Part shown: one piece after another, positions 1-12,219 of the stretch
Layout of the letters: each line of letters starts with the position of its first letter
Position numbering within the stretch: position 1 is the stretch's first letter
From: Tamarix chinensis
Lineage: Eukaryota; Streptophyta; Magnoliopsida; Caryophyllales; Tamaricaceae
Direction: 5' to 3'
DNA: 64,000 nucleotides
NCBI GenBank assembly: GCA_030549775.1
Contig: CM060177.1
Coordinates: 52,141,138 to 52,205,137 of the forward strand
Program-made: the position numbers and the translations under genes
Notes under the pieces: model-generated
What the model was told of the DNA's origin: nothing
Databases searched by the model: none
The model's input: only the letters and a program-made list of their open reading frames with translations

Positions 1-117
1 CATTCTCAATAACATGCTTTAAGAGAGGGAATATAAAAATCCTCAACCTTTCTCTACACCTTAATCATTCTTGTTTTTAAAGGAAAACAAGTGAGACACT
101 ACTACGAAAACGGGAAA

Positions 118-290
118 TAATAACGGGACATTAATAACGGTAGTTCAAAAACCGTTGTCAAATGCGTGAAAATTTATGGGCGGGATAGTTTTGATAACGG
201 TTATAGTAAAAACCGTTATTAAAAGGGCAATGTTAAAATTTACACAGATTTTTTAATAACGGTTCTTTTAGGAACCGTTATTAAAACCCC
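118..290. repeat. Left subterminal palindromic repeats of the CACTA element
   Basis: About three units lie here, each pairing AATAACGGTT with AACCGTTATT across a loop of roughly 6-10 bases. Subterminal repeats of this kind are the binding sites of the TNPA-like protein in En/Spm elements; that role is inferred from the family. Confidence 0.8.
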
Positions 291-719
291 AAAATCAAAC
301 TTATATTTCATTCAATTCAGTTCTGTTTCGTGCCAAAATTTTCAGATTCTCTGCACCTTTGTTCACTTTCTCTCCTTCTCCTTGCAAACCCTCGCACCGC
401 CAACTCTCCACCACGCCTCTGCCATTGTTCCGAAGCTAGCTGGCACTTGCACCTTCATCCTCCGTCGTGTTTGAAGCCCTTGCCTCTCTCAACATTCTCA
501 CCGTCATGTTTGTTATTCCTCTCGTAAATTTTTATCTACTTATATAAATTCATGTCGCTAGGGTTTCGTTCGAAAATGTGTTGTTGAATGTGTTGGCTGA
601 AAATTTTGATGTGTGTTGTTGAATTTGTTGCGTTATTGTTATATATTAACAAATGCATGTATTGGCCGAGACCTTTACATATTATTGTTGTATTTGTTTG
701 TATGGAGAATATAGATTCA

Positions 720-1128
720 ACATTATTTAGAGCTACAACCATGATAAGCAAAAGAGAAGACATTATTGAGGCTATTTAGAGCTAGATTCACCTCTCGTAA
801 CTTTGGAGGGTCATAACTTTTTCATGGGACCTCAAATTTAGGTGATCTAGGAGGCTATTTTGGGTATTTTTTTGAGATCTACAACGTGGCAAAGCGGCAA
901 AGCCGGTTTGGGCAATATCGGAGCCCAAAAAAGGCTATTTTGGCCTCTAAATTGAGGTTTTTTTGTTATGTTTCTTATTTTTAGGGCCTTTTCTTACTAT
1001 AATTATGCCAATTCCGTGTAATTAGGTACCTCCAAAGAGCTACTGGAACCAGATTTTCAAGACAAAGGAACTTAGATGATGATGATGAAATTCCAGTTTT
1101 TAAGGGTTCAAGTGAAGAAGACGAGCTA
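720..1128. other. Internal segment of the short CACTA element with no match in the long copy
   Basis: This stretch has no visible counterpart in the related element at 52878-58411. One frame near 1035-1130 reads as an acidic peptide (four Asp, then Glu-Ile-Pro, then several Glu/Asp), without a recognised domain. It could be captured host sequence or part of a longer ancestral element. I cannot choose between these. Confidence 0.3.
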
Positions 1129-1403
1129 CATGTTTGTATTTTGTCTATGTCTTTAAGTCTTCTAAGCTAGATTTATGAACATTTTGCTTTGGGGTGTAGA
1201 GCTACCAAGTTGTGGTATGCCTACTAATTTTGATTCTTGAGTATATATGTCCGGTGTATTAACAATGGATTGATTGAAATTATGGTGTGATTGCAGATTT
1301 GTTATCAATTGATGTTGTTTTACAATGCAGATTTGGTAATTATTTGAACATACAAATGTGTATGTGGGCAGGAACAAAACTGCAAAAACTGCGAAAAAAC
1401 AGG

Positions 1404-1750
1404 AGTTTTAATAACGGTTCTTATGAAAACCGTTATTAAAACCTTGTTTTAATAACGGTTATGATGAAAACCGTTATTAAAATGTAGGTTTTAATAACGG
1501 TTTTCATAAGAACCGTTATTAAAACTCCTGTTTTTAATAACGGTTTTAATAAGAACCGTTATTAAAACCTGGAGTTTTAATAACGGTTTTTAGTTAAAAA
1601 CCATTATTAAAACTCCAGTTTTCGCACATATTTGTGGGTTTTTGTGTATTTTTCATAACGGTTATGAACTGTTATTAAAGATTTAATAACGGGCGATTCA
1701 ATAACGGTTGAAAACCGTTATTAAAACTATAAAATAACCGTTATTAAAAC
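1404..1750. repeat. Right subterminal palindromic repeats of the CACTA element
   Basis: About seven palindromic units (AATAACGGTT, a short loop, AACCGTTATT) stand nearly head to tail, separated by a few bases. One arm has AACCATTATT, a single transition. The right end carries more units than the left, the usual asymmetry of CACTA ends. Confidence 0.8.
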
Positions 1751-1770
1751 CCCTTTCCGTGGTAGTGAGA

Positions 1771-3515
1771 GCTGATATTAAGAATAAGAGAATATAAAAG
1801 AGGAAATTTATTCAACAAAGGAAGGGAGACATAAGAGGCAAGCCCTTATTTTTTTCTAAGAGAAAGGAGAAAAGTGAGGAAATGACTAAGAGTTAGGAAT
1901 TTTTCACAAAGAAAAGGGAGAGAATGTGCTAGTGAATAAGGAAGGAGTGAATTGGAAATGAAGTGTAAAGAAGAGTTGGATTATCATAAAAAAGGGGAAA
2001 AGAGATGGGGGAGAGAGAGAGAGAGGAGAGTTAACTTAGTTAATTATGGGGGACCAAAGCGTAAGAAGGTATATAATGAGAGTGAAGGAGATGGAGTGAA
2101 ATTAGATGAATGGTAGGGAGTAGGTATGTCACAGGAGATACATAAGGATCTACACACAACCATGACTACTGAAATAGAGAGGGTAGTGAGGGGAGTGAGA
2201 GAAGGTGAGAAATACCTCAAAAGTACAGTTTAAAGTTTTTTAACAAACTAAAAGTTATAGAATGATCCAAATAATGTAAAAATAATCTCAAAGCACCAAA
2301 ATATACTTATTGACATAAATAAATTCTAATTTGATGTTTTCATAAATTGAAAATAAATTGGAAGCCAAAATTAAGAAAGGAACTAAAATCGCAAGGCAAT
2401 TGATTGTTAGGTTTGAGGAAATCAATTGACTAGTTTGTCTCATTATAAAGGTGTCAATTTCTTAGTGCACTAGTAGATCATTTTGGACAACCAATATATC
2501 TGTATGCCTGAAGTTCACATTTTTGTTAGCATTTCAAGCCCTTTTCAAAACCATTTTTTTATGCTAACATAATTTTAAATATATTTTTAAGAATTTTAGG
2601 ATGGGAGATTATATTATCATTATCAAATGTATATGGTCTCCATGTTGTAATTATATTAAGAGAAACATACTATTTCTTTGAATTAATCATGTTACTCACT
2701 ATCCCGATACTAACATGTCCATTTTAAGCATACCTATGTTTTCACATGAGCAGTTACCTTCTTATTTCACTGGTGTTGTTGATATTAGTGCTTCGATATA
2801 TTAGTTATAGTACATATATGTATATCGATTATGGATATATTGTTTTAAATATCCATATACTCTTCCTAAACATTTTTTTTACTCTTATTATATTCATATA
2901 TTCCTCAAATATCTTCTCTATATTATTACATATGTTTTGTAATCTTATAATCCAAAATCAAGTTTTTCCCACACATGATCTTGAGTTATTCTTACTTTTT
3001 TGCCTTGCATCAAACATGAATTAGGTATAGAGAATACCTTCTATATATTAGATGTGATGATAATACTCATTATTATATTTTAATATTTTCACAAAATAAA
3101 ATAGTAATAAATTTAGGAGTATTACAACATTAGTAGGGACTTTTAGTGATGACATTGTTGCCTTAAAAAAAATAATGTATATTGACATAATAGGGACTTT
3201 GAGTGTTGACATTATCACTATAAATAATTTTAAAATTAAAAAAAACATATATTATTTTCAAAATTAGTCACAATAGTTGTAGCAATGACATACTGTCACC
3301 AAAATTATAAAATAAATCAATCAAAGTGTATTTAAAAAGTACCACGATTACAAAGTCTAGTAGTGATGACATATGTCATCACCAAAAATGTTATAGTGAC
3401 AACATCTTTCATAGACACAAGAAAACACTCTAGCTACTAATTTGTATCATTGATTTATTATCTCTAGAACGATGTGTAAAGATAATTAGATCTTTGGCAA
3501 TGACTAATGTCATGG
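1771..3515. other. AT-rich intergenic DNA, no gene seen
   Basis: It holds a purine-rich stretch with a short (GA)n run near 2009-2026 and, from about 3120 to 3410, scattered copies of a GTGATGACAT-like word. Open frames here are short and featureless. Confidence 0.5.
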
Positions 3516-3520
3516 ATTAA

Positions 3521-6500
3521 AGTGACATCCCAATTTTTCAATACTAAAAAAGTTTATTTAAAAAAAATGTAAAAGATAAAAACTCACATAAGAAAAAAGA
3601 GGTGTTATCGATGTATATAACATAGGATAGATGTCTGCCACCTACCCTATATCAGATACAAGGCTAAAACCAACCAAGAAATTTAAAACAACTGAGTGAA
3701 AAAATAAAATTTATATAAAAATTTAAAATATTGTTTATAGCAAGGACCTCATTGATCCTCGACCAACTCAATATAGAAATACATATTAATAAAAGTACAG
3801 AGCTATTTAAAATGAAATGAGGATGTGACCCCAAAATCAAAATCTCATTCTACCATGGACCCCCTAAAACCTCCTGTTATCCTTACTCTCAAGTCCCAAC
3901 CCAACTGAGGTACGCCCTCTACTAGCTATCCCTAAAATATTGGATATGACCCTTAGCTTATGGGAATGAGTAGGTGACTAACAAACAGTCACATCAATAT
4001 ACTACGTACTAAGTAAGCCAAGTTGCTCCCTTAATGGAACACAAGTATGCAAATTATGTCATACATGGATATAATATAGAACATGTATCTTGATAAAGCC
4101 ATCCATAAAGGTAAGAGTACATTAGAACATGTTGTCATGCATAACTCAAATAATGCAGAATATATCATGCTTGGTTTCATATTACAATCACATAGTTATA
4201 CCACATATGTACTAGCTCATTAAATCAAAGCAACCATTAGGGTTTATTTCCAATTAATCAATCCTTTAGATTATACCACTTAATCATAAAAGATATAGGG
4301 TAATTATCTAGCCAACACTCCAATCAATTATCAATTAGTCATTTAGGCCATTAATATAGTATACAAACCTGATTTTATCTAACCATTCTCTATCCTCATC
4401 TAATTATTTATTTTTTAGGTATTTATTATCCAATTTCTTAACATCCATAATTTATTATCACTGAGTAATGGACTGTACACCACTCCATGGTATTATATAT
4501 TATGGAAACCTATCCAAATAAGGGATATAAATTCTAGGATGAATCCAATAAACAAAGTAATATAAGTCTAGGCTGAAGCCAATCACCAAAATAGACATAA
4601 GTCTAGACTAAAGCCAACAATATGGACATAAGTCCAAGTCAAAGCCAACAATCTTAGTAACCATACCCTTTAATATCAATACCCTCTAGTACATCATCAA
4701 TTTTTAGAGTAGGTAAGGCACTAGGATCTCTTAAGATCCCAACTGAAGGCACCAAAATGCCTCAAGGTAGACTAAGCCCTATAGCTAATCGAGGATCAGG
4801 TAACCTAGAACTATACTCAACTTAATTGTCTTTCTATTTACATGATTAGTATATTATTCATAAGGATAAGTGATCACATAAGGCCCATACAAAAGTAAAC
4901 AAGGCAATATCTATGTTTATTCTATATCAATCTTTTTTTTTTCATTTTTCATTTTTCCTTGTCCAATATCATTAATATCCACCATATTATTTTATTCATG
5001 CCCACTATGTGTTTCATTATTCTTTTTTCAATACTATCACTTGTCATAAGTGGAATATCTACTTATCTTTTACAATACTAATAGAGTAGGTTATAAATCA
5101 TGATCTATTTCATCCTTTTATTTTGTCATTAATTCATGATATCTATTTTATCCCATTAATAATCATATAATAATCCCAAACATAGTCTTAAAGCATAATC
5201 AAGTTGAAAGGAAACAAACCAGTCAAACCAATCGATAATTCTAGCCTAACCCGTCGATTAGGTTAGATCAACCAATTGATCGATTTGACTTTATCACACC
5301 ATAATTTTCCTCAAACTAGTTAATCAATTTGGGCAAACTAATTGAATGTTCATAAACTAGTCAATCAATTCTACCGAACTAGTCAATGGGTTTATATAGA
5401 GAGTAAGATTATGGTCTCTACAAGCTTATAAGTTGATGGGTTTAAGCAGATAGTAAGATTGGTTTGATCTAACCAGTTGATTAGTTTTCCCTTTCATAGT
5501 ACCAAACTATAAGTTTCACATAGAATCATGCTTATAAACCAACCTTAACCACATTAGAACATGTATCAACATAGTCTGACACATTTTCAACTAAATTAAC
5601 AAACATATTTTGATATCGAATCATCATATCTTATTTTTATCAATTTTCATGCTTTTTGCTCAAAGCATACAATCTATCCATCCAAATCACTTATTCAGGC
5701 TATATGCATTTATGATAACATACAAAATCTACTTAAAGGAACTCATAACATATAGGAATACTCATTAATCATTTTAGAAGCAAGAATGTACTTACTTGAT
5801 ATATGCAAGATCTGCCTTAAATTAGAATTCCAACTATAAACTTCTCAGCTTTTAAAACCTTAAAATGATAAATCTTAAACTCATAAATTTGCACCAGAAC
5901 CTTATTAATTTTAAAACTTAAAATAGAAGGAAAATAAGGGACATACCAACTTTAATAATAATAAAAAAGGAAATGCTCAGCTAAACCACTTAACCTTTTC
6001 CCCAAATCTAACTCCTTCTTACTTGACAATTAAAGTAAGAAAGAGTAAGAGTTAGGATTAGAAGAATGTAATAAATTCAAACTCAAGGCTCGAAGTGTAA
6101 AAAAGAGGGAAGGTGAAAATAAGGACTTACGGATTTTAGTGGTTGAAAGAAAGGAGCATAAAAAGGATGATTGAGGTTATTATAGCCAACCAATTGAAAG
6201 GAATAATAGAAATTATTATTTGAATTTGAGCTAAATAGATGGATTTTGTTCAAGATATGCTGGCCTATTCTCCAAAGCTCAAATGGTGATACTAAAGAAT
6301 ATAGTTCAATTAGGCCAAAATTTGAATACATAAGAAAAATAATAGAAAGTTAGCAAGGAAGGAATCTTTCAATTGCTCAAGGTTGTGCCTGAGATCGAAC
6401 CATTGATCTTAGTAACATGTAGAGAAGAGAGGTGGAAGAAGATAAGACTGAGGTCATCTCTCCCCCTCAATTATCCCAATCGACCTCCAAATAGATCTGA

Positions 6501-6912
6501 GGTAATATTTTGGGCTAAATGTATCATGAAAATGATTATTAATCTCTTAGGGACAATTTGGCATGGGTTGGTAAGGTTCTATTTTAGTATAAGAGTTTTT
6601 TTAGAAAATCATGTTTGAAAAATATGTCAAACTCGACAAACTAGTCGATTAGTTTGGGCCTACCAGTCGACTGTTCTGCAAACTAGTTAATTGGTTCCTC
6701 CTACAGTCAATTAGTTTAGTCAAGAAAACTTATTTTACTGAAATGACGAACCAATTAATTAGTTACTTGAAAAACTTAATAAACTCTATTTTTCAACATT
6801 ATTTCAAATCAAACTTTACCTCAAAATATATAATAATATCAAATAAAAATAAAAGATCCAAAAATTGGCATAATTCTCATTCAACTATTTTATAGAAATG
6901 TGGGGTATTACA
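3521..6912. mobile_element. Solo LTR of a gypsy-type retrotransposon, 3392 bp
   Basis: The segment begins AGTGACATCCCAATT, a one-base variant of the usual TGTGACATCCC start, and ends GTGGGGTATTACA, giving the inverted termini typical of chromovirus LTRs. It is flanked by a perfect 5-bp duplication, ATTAA at 3516-3520 and 6913-6917. No gag or pol lies inside and no second LTR is next to it, so it looks like the product of LTR-LTR recombination. The interior repeats short motifs around AACTAGTCAATTGATT. The strand is not resolved because the ends are inverted copies. Confidence 0.75.
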
Positions 6913-7337
6913 ATTAAAGTTCATTTTCTTATAGTAAGGGTTCAAAAATTAAGGGTGTATAAATGATGAAGTGATGGAATTTTATTTGGTCAGTAATGTA
7001 ATTTTACTACTTCAATATTGAAAGATTACAATCTCAAAACAATATAACCTAGCAAGCTTCTAGGTTAAAGTGTTTATGCATCACATAAGCTTTTTAAATG
7101 ATTTACTATACTGAAATCTATTCATTCTCCCTACTAGATTAGAAAGATTTTTTTTTTTGTATATGTCTTAGCCTTTTTGCTTCATTTGTAAAAATTCTTT
7201 TGTTTCTCTTCCTTCAAATGTGTTATATAGTGGCTGCTACCAAGGCTCTTGTGACTTCTTTTCTAATTTTAAGTCCTTTCCTTTTCTAGATGCCCAATAT
7301 GATATTACCTACATATCTATTAAGTCTTGTATGCAAC

Positions 7338-10320
7338 CTAGCTTATGAATGAGTGGTTATGTGTTTCATTATGATCAATGCAAATAACACATTCTAGTGT
7401 AATTTTTAAACTGAAAGAAATCAACCTATCTTTAGTATGTAGTCTACCCCGTATAGCTAACCAGCAAATGAATGAATGTCTTTTGATAGATGTTTTAGAC
7501 CACAGTATAGGGTACCGATTCACTTTGTTATTTTGGGGTCAAATAAGATCATATGCATGACTAATAGAGAAATTTCCATTATCATTATCCTGGAAATATG
7601 TAGAGGTTGCATAATATTGTTGCATCTGCCTTTGAGGTTTAGGATATTTTTAATGATCTAGGAAGTATATCATTTAAGTCTAACATTCCATATGCTTTCA
7701 CCTTTGAGGTAATATTTGTGTACCTACTTAACCCATAGGAAGTCTTTCATTCAAGCTAAGTGCCAATACCACCTTCTATTTTTAGCAAGCATATCTTTTC
7801 CCATGCAACAAGTAATTAGTTTGAAGTGTCATTTGAGTTCAACCAAAGAAAATTCCTACAGATAGCATTGATCGTAGATAGTATATGCAAAGAAATTGGA
7901 ATGATAAGGCTCCAATAGGTTTGTAAGCTAAAGAGGACTGATTGCATGAGTTGCAAGGGGCCTGCATTATTGATAATTTGAGCTTGCTAATTCTTTAACC
8001 TTAAGGTGAATTTGTCAATCAACGATTGATATGGTTGATTGGTAAGGTATCTACCATCAATGGGTACTCCTAGGTATTTGAATGACAATTTACCTTCAAG
8101 GATATAGTATTTGCGATTTAGTTCCTCCCTTATCTTGTTTGTACAACCCCCTCCATAATAAATGTTACTTTTATTAGCATTTAAGGTTAATCCTAACACA
8201 CTTTAGAATTGATGGAATGTGTCTAAGATAGTTGTGGCTGAGTTAATTTCTCCTTTGCAAAAAATTAGTAGATTGTTTGCAAACATAATGTTTGGGATAT
8301 TCAGTTTTTTGCATCTAAAGAATTTGGTGTTAGCCCATAGAGTCTTTAGATGTCTATTAAGATACTCCATCAATAGGATGAAGAAGTAGGTAGATAAGGG
8401 GTCTCCCTATCTTAATCATATCTTAGCATAAATGGGTGAATGTAGGGTTCCATTGAACTTTATGGAGTAACTGACTATTGTTATACAAGCCATGATTATC
8501 TTGACAAAGTGGGGAGGAAAATGAAGACCGTACAAGACATTTTGGAAATAGCTCTAGTTAACCGAGCCAAATTCTTTCTTCATATCAAGTCTCATCATGA
8601 TTCTTGGTGAAAGATACTACTAGTTATAATCTTTAAATAATTTAGTGGATAAAAGAATATTATTAGAAATAGATATTCCTTTCACAAATGTCAACTAAGC
8701 GTCACTAATTAGAGGGGTTAATATCTTTTGAAGCCTATGGGTGACTATGGTAGGAATTATTTTGTAAGGAGTGTTATAGTAAGCTATAAGTTTGAACTCC
8801 TCAAGCCTTGAAGCATTTGGAAACTTAAGTATGAGGTTGAGAGTAGTTATGTTTAGGTTCCTAGGCATAAACCCTATGCTAAATAAATTCAAAAATGGCT
8901 AAGTAGAGGTCCATGCCTATAATATCTCAGCACTGTGTGTAGAAATAAGCATTATATCCATTAGGTCCTAGATCCTTTCCTTTTGCTAGGGAGCATACCA
9001 TATTTTTCAATTTAGGTAGAGTGATAGGTGCTAAGAGCTGATGTTGGTGAGTGTTATTTAGGATTCTGCCATTGCATATGATATTTCCATTAATAGCTTG
9101 ATTATTGGTAGTCTTTTTGCTTAGAAGTCGAGAATAGAATGTTTGCAATACGGTAAAGATACTATGTTGGTTTGTGTGGCTTTGGTCATGATCATCCTAT
9201 AGGAGGTTAATTTGGTTCTTTATTCTTCTCCCTTTTACTATGGCATAGAGAAATTTTGTGTTGTCATCTCCTAAGGCTAACCACTGGATTATTGCTTTAT
9301 ATTTGTAGAACATCTCTTCACATCTTACAAGGTGTTTGTATTTTTGTAGAAAATCTTTCTCTTGAAGCTATCTATGTTGATTTGTTAGCAAAGTGATAAG
9401 AGAAGCTTGCACGTTTTCTAATTTGGCTTTTGCTTCCTTAACTTTGTCACTAATGCTTCCAAATTTGCATATGTTAAGATGCTTCGGGAGGATTTTGAGA
9501 AGTTTTAGGTTGTTGGACACTACTCTTAGTTTATTTCCTTAACCTATAGTCTTCCAATGTTACTAGAATAAAGGAAGGAACAAAGGGTCTTGAGTCCACA
9601 TATCATAAAACATGAAAGGAGTTCTACCTTTAGAAGTATGATGCTGGATTGTTACTATTGTAGGTGAATGGTCAGAAATTTGTGTCATTTGGAATTGAGT
9701 GTAATCTCCTTCAAATTATGAATTCCATTTAGGATTATAAAGGACTCTATCAAGCTTCCACCATAGTCTATCATTTCCTATCTATTTATTTGACTATATG
9801 TGAAAAATGCTCTAGTGAAATGTAGGTTAGTTAATTGAAGTGTAGCTAGGCAACTAGCAAATTATTCAATATATTTGAATTGGATTTCCCCTTGGCTTTT
9901 GTTTTCTTTGTTCAGTATGACATTAAAGTCTCCTAGGATTAACCATGGGTCTGAATTATTACATTGAGTTTGAAGCGAACTCCACAACTCTTTCCTAGCA
10001 TTACCATCATTATATGTATAGACAATAGTGAGGTAACTTTACAGTGAGTCCCTTGTGAATGAGATGTTAAAACATTAATGCACCATGTTCATGGATCCCA
10101 TCCTATCCAAATTCAACCATTGTAATGTTAATTGTACTTATGAATCCATTCCCATTGATGCATGATGCCTTTAGTGACTTTAGTAACATTTTCTAATTTA
10201 ACACTTGTTTCAACAAGCGCAACAAGAGTATGATTATTGTTTCCACTCCAATCTCTTATAGCTTTTTATTTTTGCGATTCATTTAGACATCTAATGTTCC
10301 ATCATCCAACTTTTATGCTA
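7338..10320 (-). pseudogene. LINE endonuclease-reverse transcriptase (ORF2) remnant
   Basis: Reading the minus strand downward, 10310-9550 carries endonuclease traits: a WN-R-LNE-like start, a LVETSVK segment with the catalytic Glu, and WLILGDFNVI with the GDFN motif at 9922-9933. Reverse transcriptase blocks follow: KGKDLGPNGYNAYF near 8950, LNITTLNLILKFPNASRLEEF near 8810, and SFKYLGVPIDGRYLT near 8060. The catalytic FADD box reads Phe-Ala-Asn-Asn at 8272-8283, with both Asp lost. The zf-RVT domain at 7338-7523 keeps WSKTSIKRHSFICWLAIRGRL and a CVIC pair. Many stops and frameshifts separate the pieces. Confidence 0.85.
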
Positions 10321-10739
10321 GTTGAATGTGGAAGATAGGTAAGTCATATAACACACTATTTCTAGGCCATCCAATAACTAGTTTTCAACTATTCTCTTTC
10401 TTTCCTTCTAGTTGCTTAGGTTCTTTGGTATCATTTATTGTAGTAGGGTTTTCAACCTCAAAAGATCAAGCCTACCCTTTTAAACGTGTGTTGAAACATG
10501 AGCTTACATCTCTGTTGAAGGATTTTTGTGGTTTAAGTGAGGGGGTTTTGTGATAGGATTATTTATAGAAGATGTGGAAGTTAAGGCCTTGTAGGCTATT
10601 AGTTGAGTTATGTCATTGTTTGGTGGTGCAAATGAGGATTTTTAGGCTAGGTGGGTGTCTGTAGATCTCCTATCATTAACAATAATCCATTTCTTTCTTT
10701 GTTGGACATTTGTGGGTATGATATGAGGGAATTTAGATA

Positions 10740-11477
10740 CTAAATGTCCATACTATTGACAGAGGGAGGAGAATGATGGTTTTCATTCATAATCAATGAG
10801 TTGTTTGAATGTTGAGTCGTTAGGGAGTTTAATGAGTGCAAACTCGAATAAGGTTATATGGGTGTCCACCACCACTAAGGCTCTAGAATAGGAAATTATT
10901 TCCTTTACAGCTGTGACTACATTAATTCCTAATGGTCTCCCTACACGGCTACACATTCTGCTGATGCTACTTGGTGACCAGATGGAAGAGGTAATCATGG
11001 AAGTTTCAACCATAAAGGAAGGAATTAAAATTTCTTTTTTGTGAAAAAAAAATTCTAATGCTGTTTCTTAATTGTTAAAGGTTTGTTCTAGTAAGTCCAA
11101 GTCCTAGTAGCAAGAATGGTATTACAACCTTCTGAATTAGCAAAGGTAAACATAATATGTCCTTCCTCATACAGTCTGATTTTGGGGAAGGTAACATGGT
11201 TCTAGTTTTGTTTGATGTAAGTTGCTAATCGGTCAAAAGATGGTCTATATCCACAGACTATGCCAACGAGTGTATGTCGGTAGTATATGGTTTTAGCGTC
11301 AATGTCTTCTTGTTTTAATTCAACCATAACATTACCCTCATGTTCGGCAGGTGGCTCATATGACAGCGAATATAGTTGGTCTGGCTTACGATTGTTGTGA
11401 ACGATATCACTCCATAATGAGGCAGCTTTCAATTCTTGGGTTTTCTTCAAAGGAATAGGGAGATCGTTGTCATCCAA
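10740..11477 (-). pseudogene. LINE ORF1-like protein remnant (DUF4283 region plus damaged zinc knuckle)
   Basis: The minus strand opens with an ATG at 11477. About 92 codons follow that contain SLWSDIV, then Val-Met-Val-Glu-Leu and IVCGYRPSFDRLATYIKQ, the pattern of the DUF4283 domain at the start of plant LINE gag-like proteins. After a break, 10783-11013 continues with a GRPLGINVVTA stretch and ALIKLPNDSTFKQLIDYE, which normally leads into a zinc knuckle. Near 10745-10790 the knuckle survives only as a Tyr-Glu-Trp-Lys-Pro lead-in with a stop and lost cysteines. Family knowledge suggests an RNA-binding role, which this copy no longer has. Confidence 0.8.
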
Positions 11478-11569
11478 TTTTATTATTTGTTTGGTTTGTA
11501 TCTCGTTTATTGATTCTTAAATATTTTTCGATCATAGGCGCAATTCAATCTTGAGAATTTTGATTTCTC

Positions 11570-12140
11570 TTTGTTTGTTCTTTGTGATCAATAAAATCTT
11601 TTACTTTTAAACAATTTCCTTCTGATTTTATAAAGTGAGCAGCAGGTGAACTATTAGAAAATAAATGACAAATTGATCTCCTCTTCTTTGCTATTATTCT
11701 ACATGTTAACGGTGGCTACAATGTAGATCTGTCACATCAAGAAGATTTTCTTTTCTAAGTTTATCTTAATTTTACTTACAACATATTTGGTAAAACTAGC
11801 TTATATTAAATAAACTTTTAAGAATTATTGTAATGGTTTTTTTATAGATATCGATCTAATTTTTTAATAATAATAATAATAATTTTTCATCAAGTAGCAT
11901 TGACTTTTTTGTAATCGTATTTATTTTTCTACAATCATGTGATTTTTTTTTTTTTTACCAATTGTTGTGAGAAATTTTGACCTTTCTATTATTGTTTTGA
12001 TTTTTTTAAGAAGTGATTATTTTCTTCTTTTTTTATATTATAGATGCCCGATGATTTTTCAATAATCATTAAATAGTTTTATGTTCAAAGTTTTAAATTA
12101 AAGATGCTAACATAATAATTTATTAAATCTAAAAAAGTTG
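11570..12140. other. AT-rich intergenic DNA upstream of the KNOX gene
   Basis: Low-GC sequence with T-runs and a short (AAT)n near 11868-11882. No coding pattern and no recognised element were seen. Confidence 0.5.
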
Positions 12141-12201
12141 AACTTAATTATCAATGCACCACTGATCGTACGGTGAGCAGCACCGTCTAGGTATTGGTCG
12201 A

Positions 12202-12219
12202 AACCCGGTTAACCGGGTT
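12202..12219. promoter_or_regulatory. Perfect 18-bp palindrome in the KNOX promoter
   Basis: AACCCGGTTAACCGGGTT equals its own reverse complement and sits about 590 bp before the start codon. The centre contains GGTTAA in both directions, the core of plant GT-type elements. Binding by a dimeric factor is inference. Confidence 0.4.

Larger units (their letters stand above)
97..1767. mobile_element. CACTA (En/Spm) DNA transposon, non-autonomous, 1671 bp
   Basis: The element opens with CACTACTACGAAAACGGG and closes with the inverted form CACTACCACGGAAAGGG read on the minus strand. It is flanked by a perfect 3-bp duplication, AGA at 94-96 and 1768-1770, the length expected for CACTA transposons. 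Both subterminal zones are packed with palindromic units built from AATAACGGTT and AACCGTTATT. Parts of the interior (about 575-705 and 1130-1380) match the two ends of the longer element at 52878-58411, so this is a deletion derivative of that family. No transposase is present. Orientation was not decided; internal matches run parallel to the longer copy. Confidence 0.9.
7147..11560 (-). mobile_element. L1-type LINE retrotransposon, decayed, minus strand
   Basis: Read on the minus strand it shows the order expected of plant L1 elements. A DUF4283-type nucleic-acid-binding region comes first, then a damaged CCHC knuckle, an apurinic-type endonuclease, a reverse transcriptase and a zf-RVT zinc-binding domain. 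The T-run at about 7147-7158 on the plus strand would be the 3' poly(A) tail. The 5' limit is uncertain (11480 to about 11740), and I found no convincing target duplication. Stops and frameshifts interrupt every domain, so the copy is dead. Confidence 0.85.

Noticed and set aside
1404..1750. CRISPR-like array of regularly spaced palindromes
   Set aside because: Plant nuclear context, flanking CACTA termini and a 3-bp duplication show these are transposon subterminal repeats.
2746..3024. 92-codon hydrophobic open frame
   Set aside because: T-rich DNA naturally yields Ile/Leu/Phe runs; no start context, homology or splice structure supports a gene.
7130..11740. Target duplication for the LINE
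   Set aside because: The sequence left of the T-run (ACTAGATTAGAAAGA) has only a loose match near 11652 (ACTATTAGAAAAT); too weak to define the 5' end.
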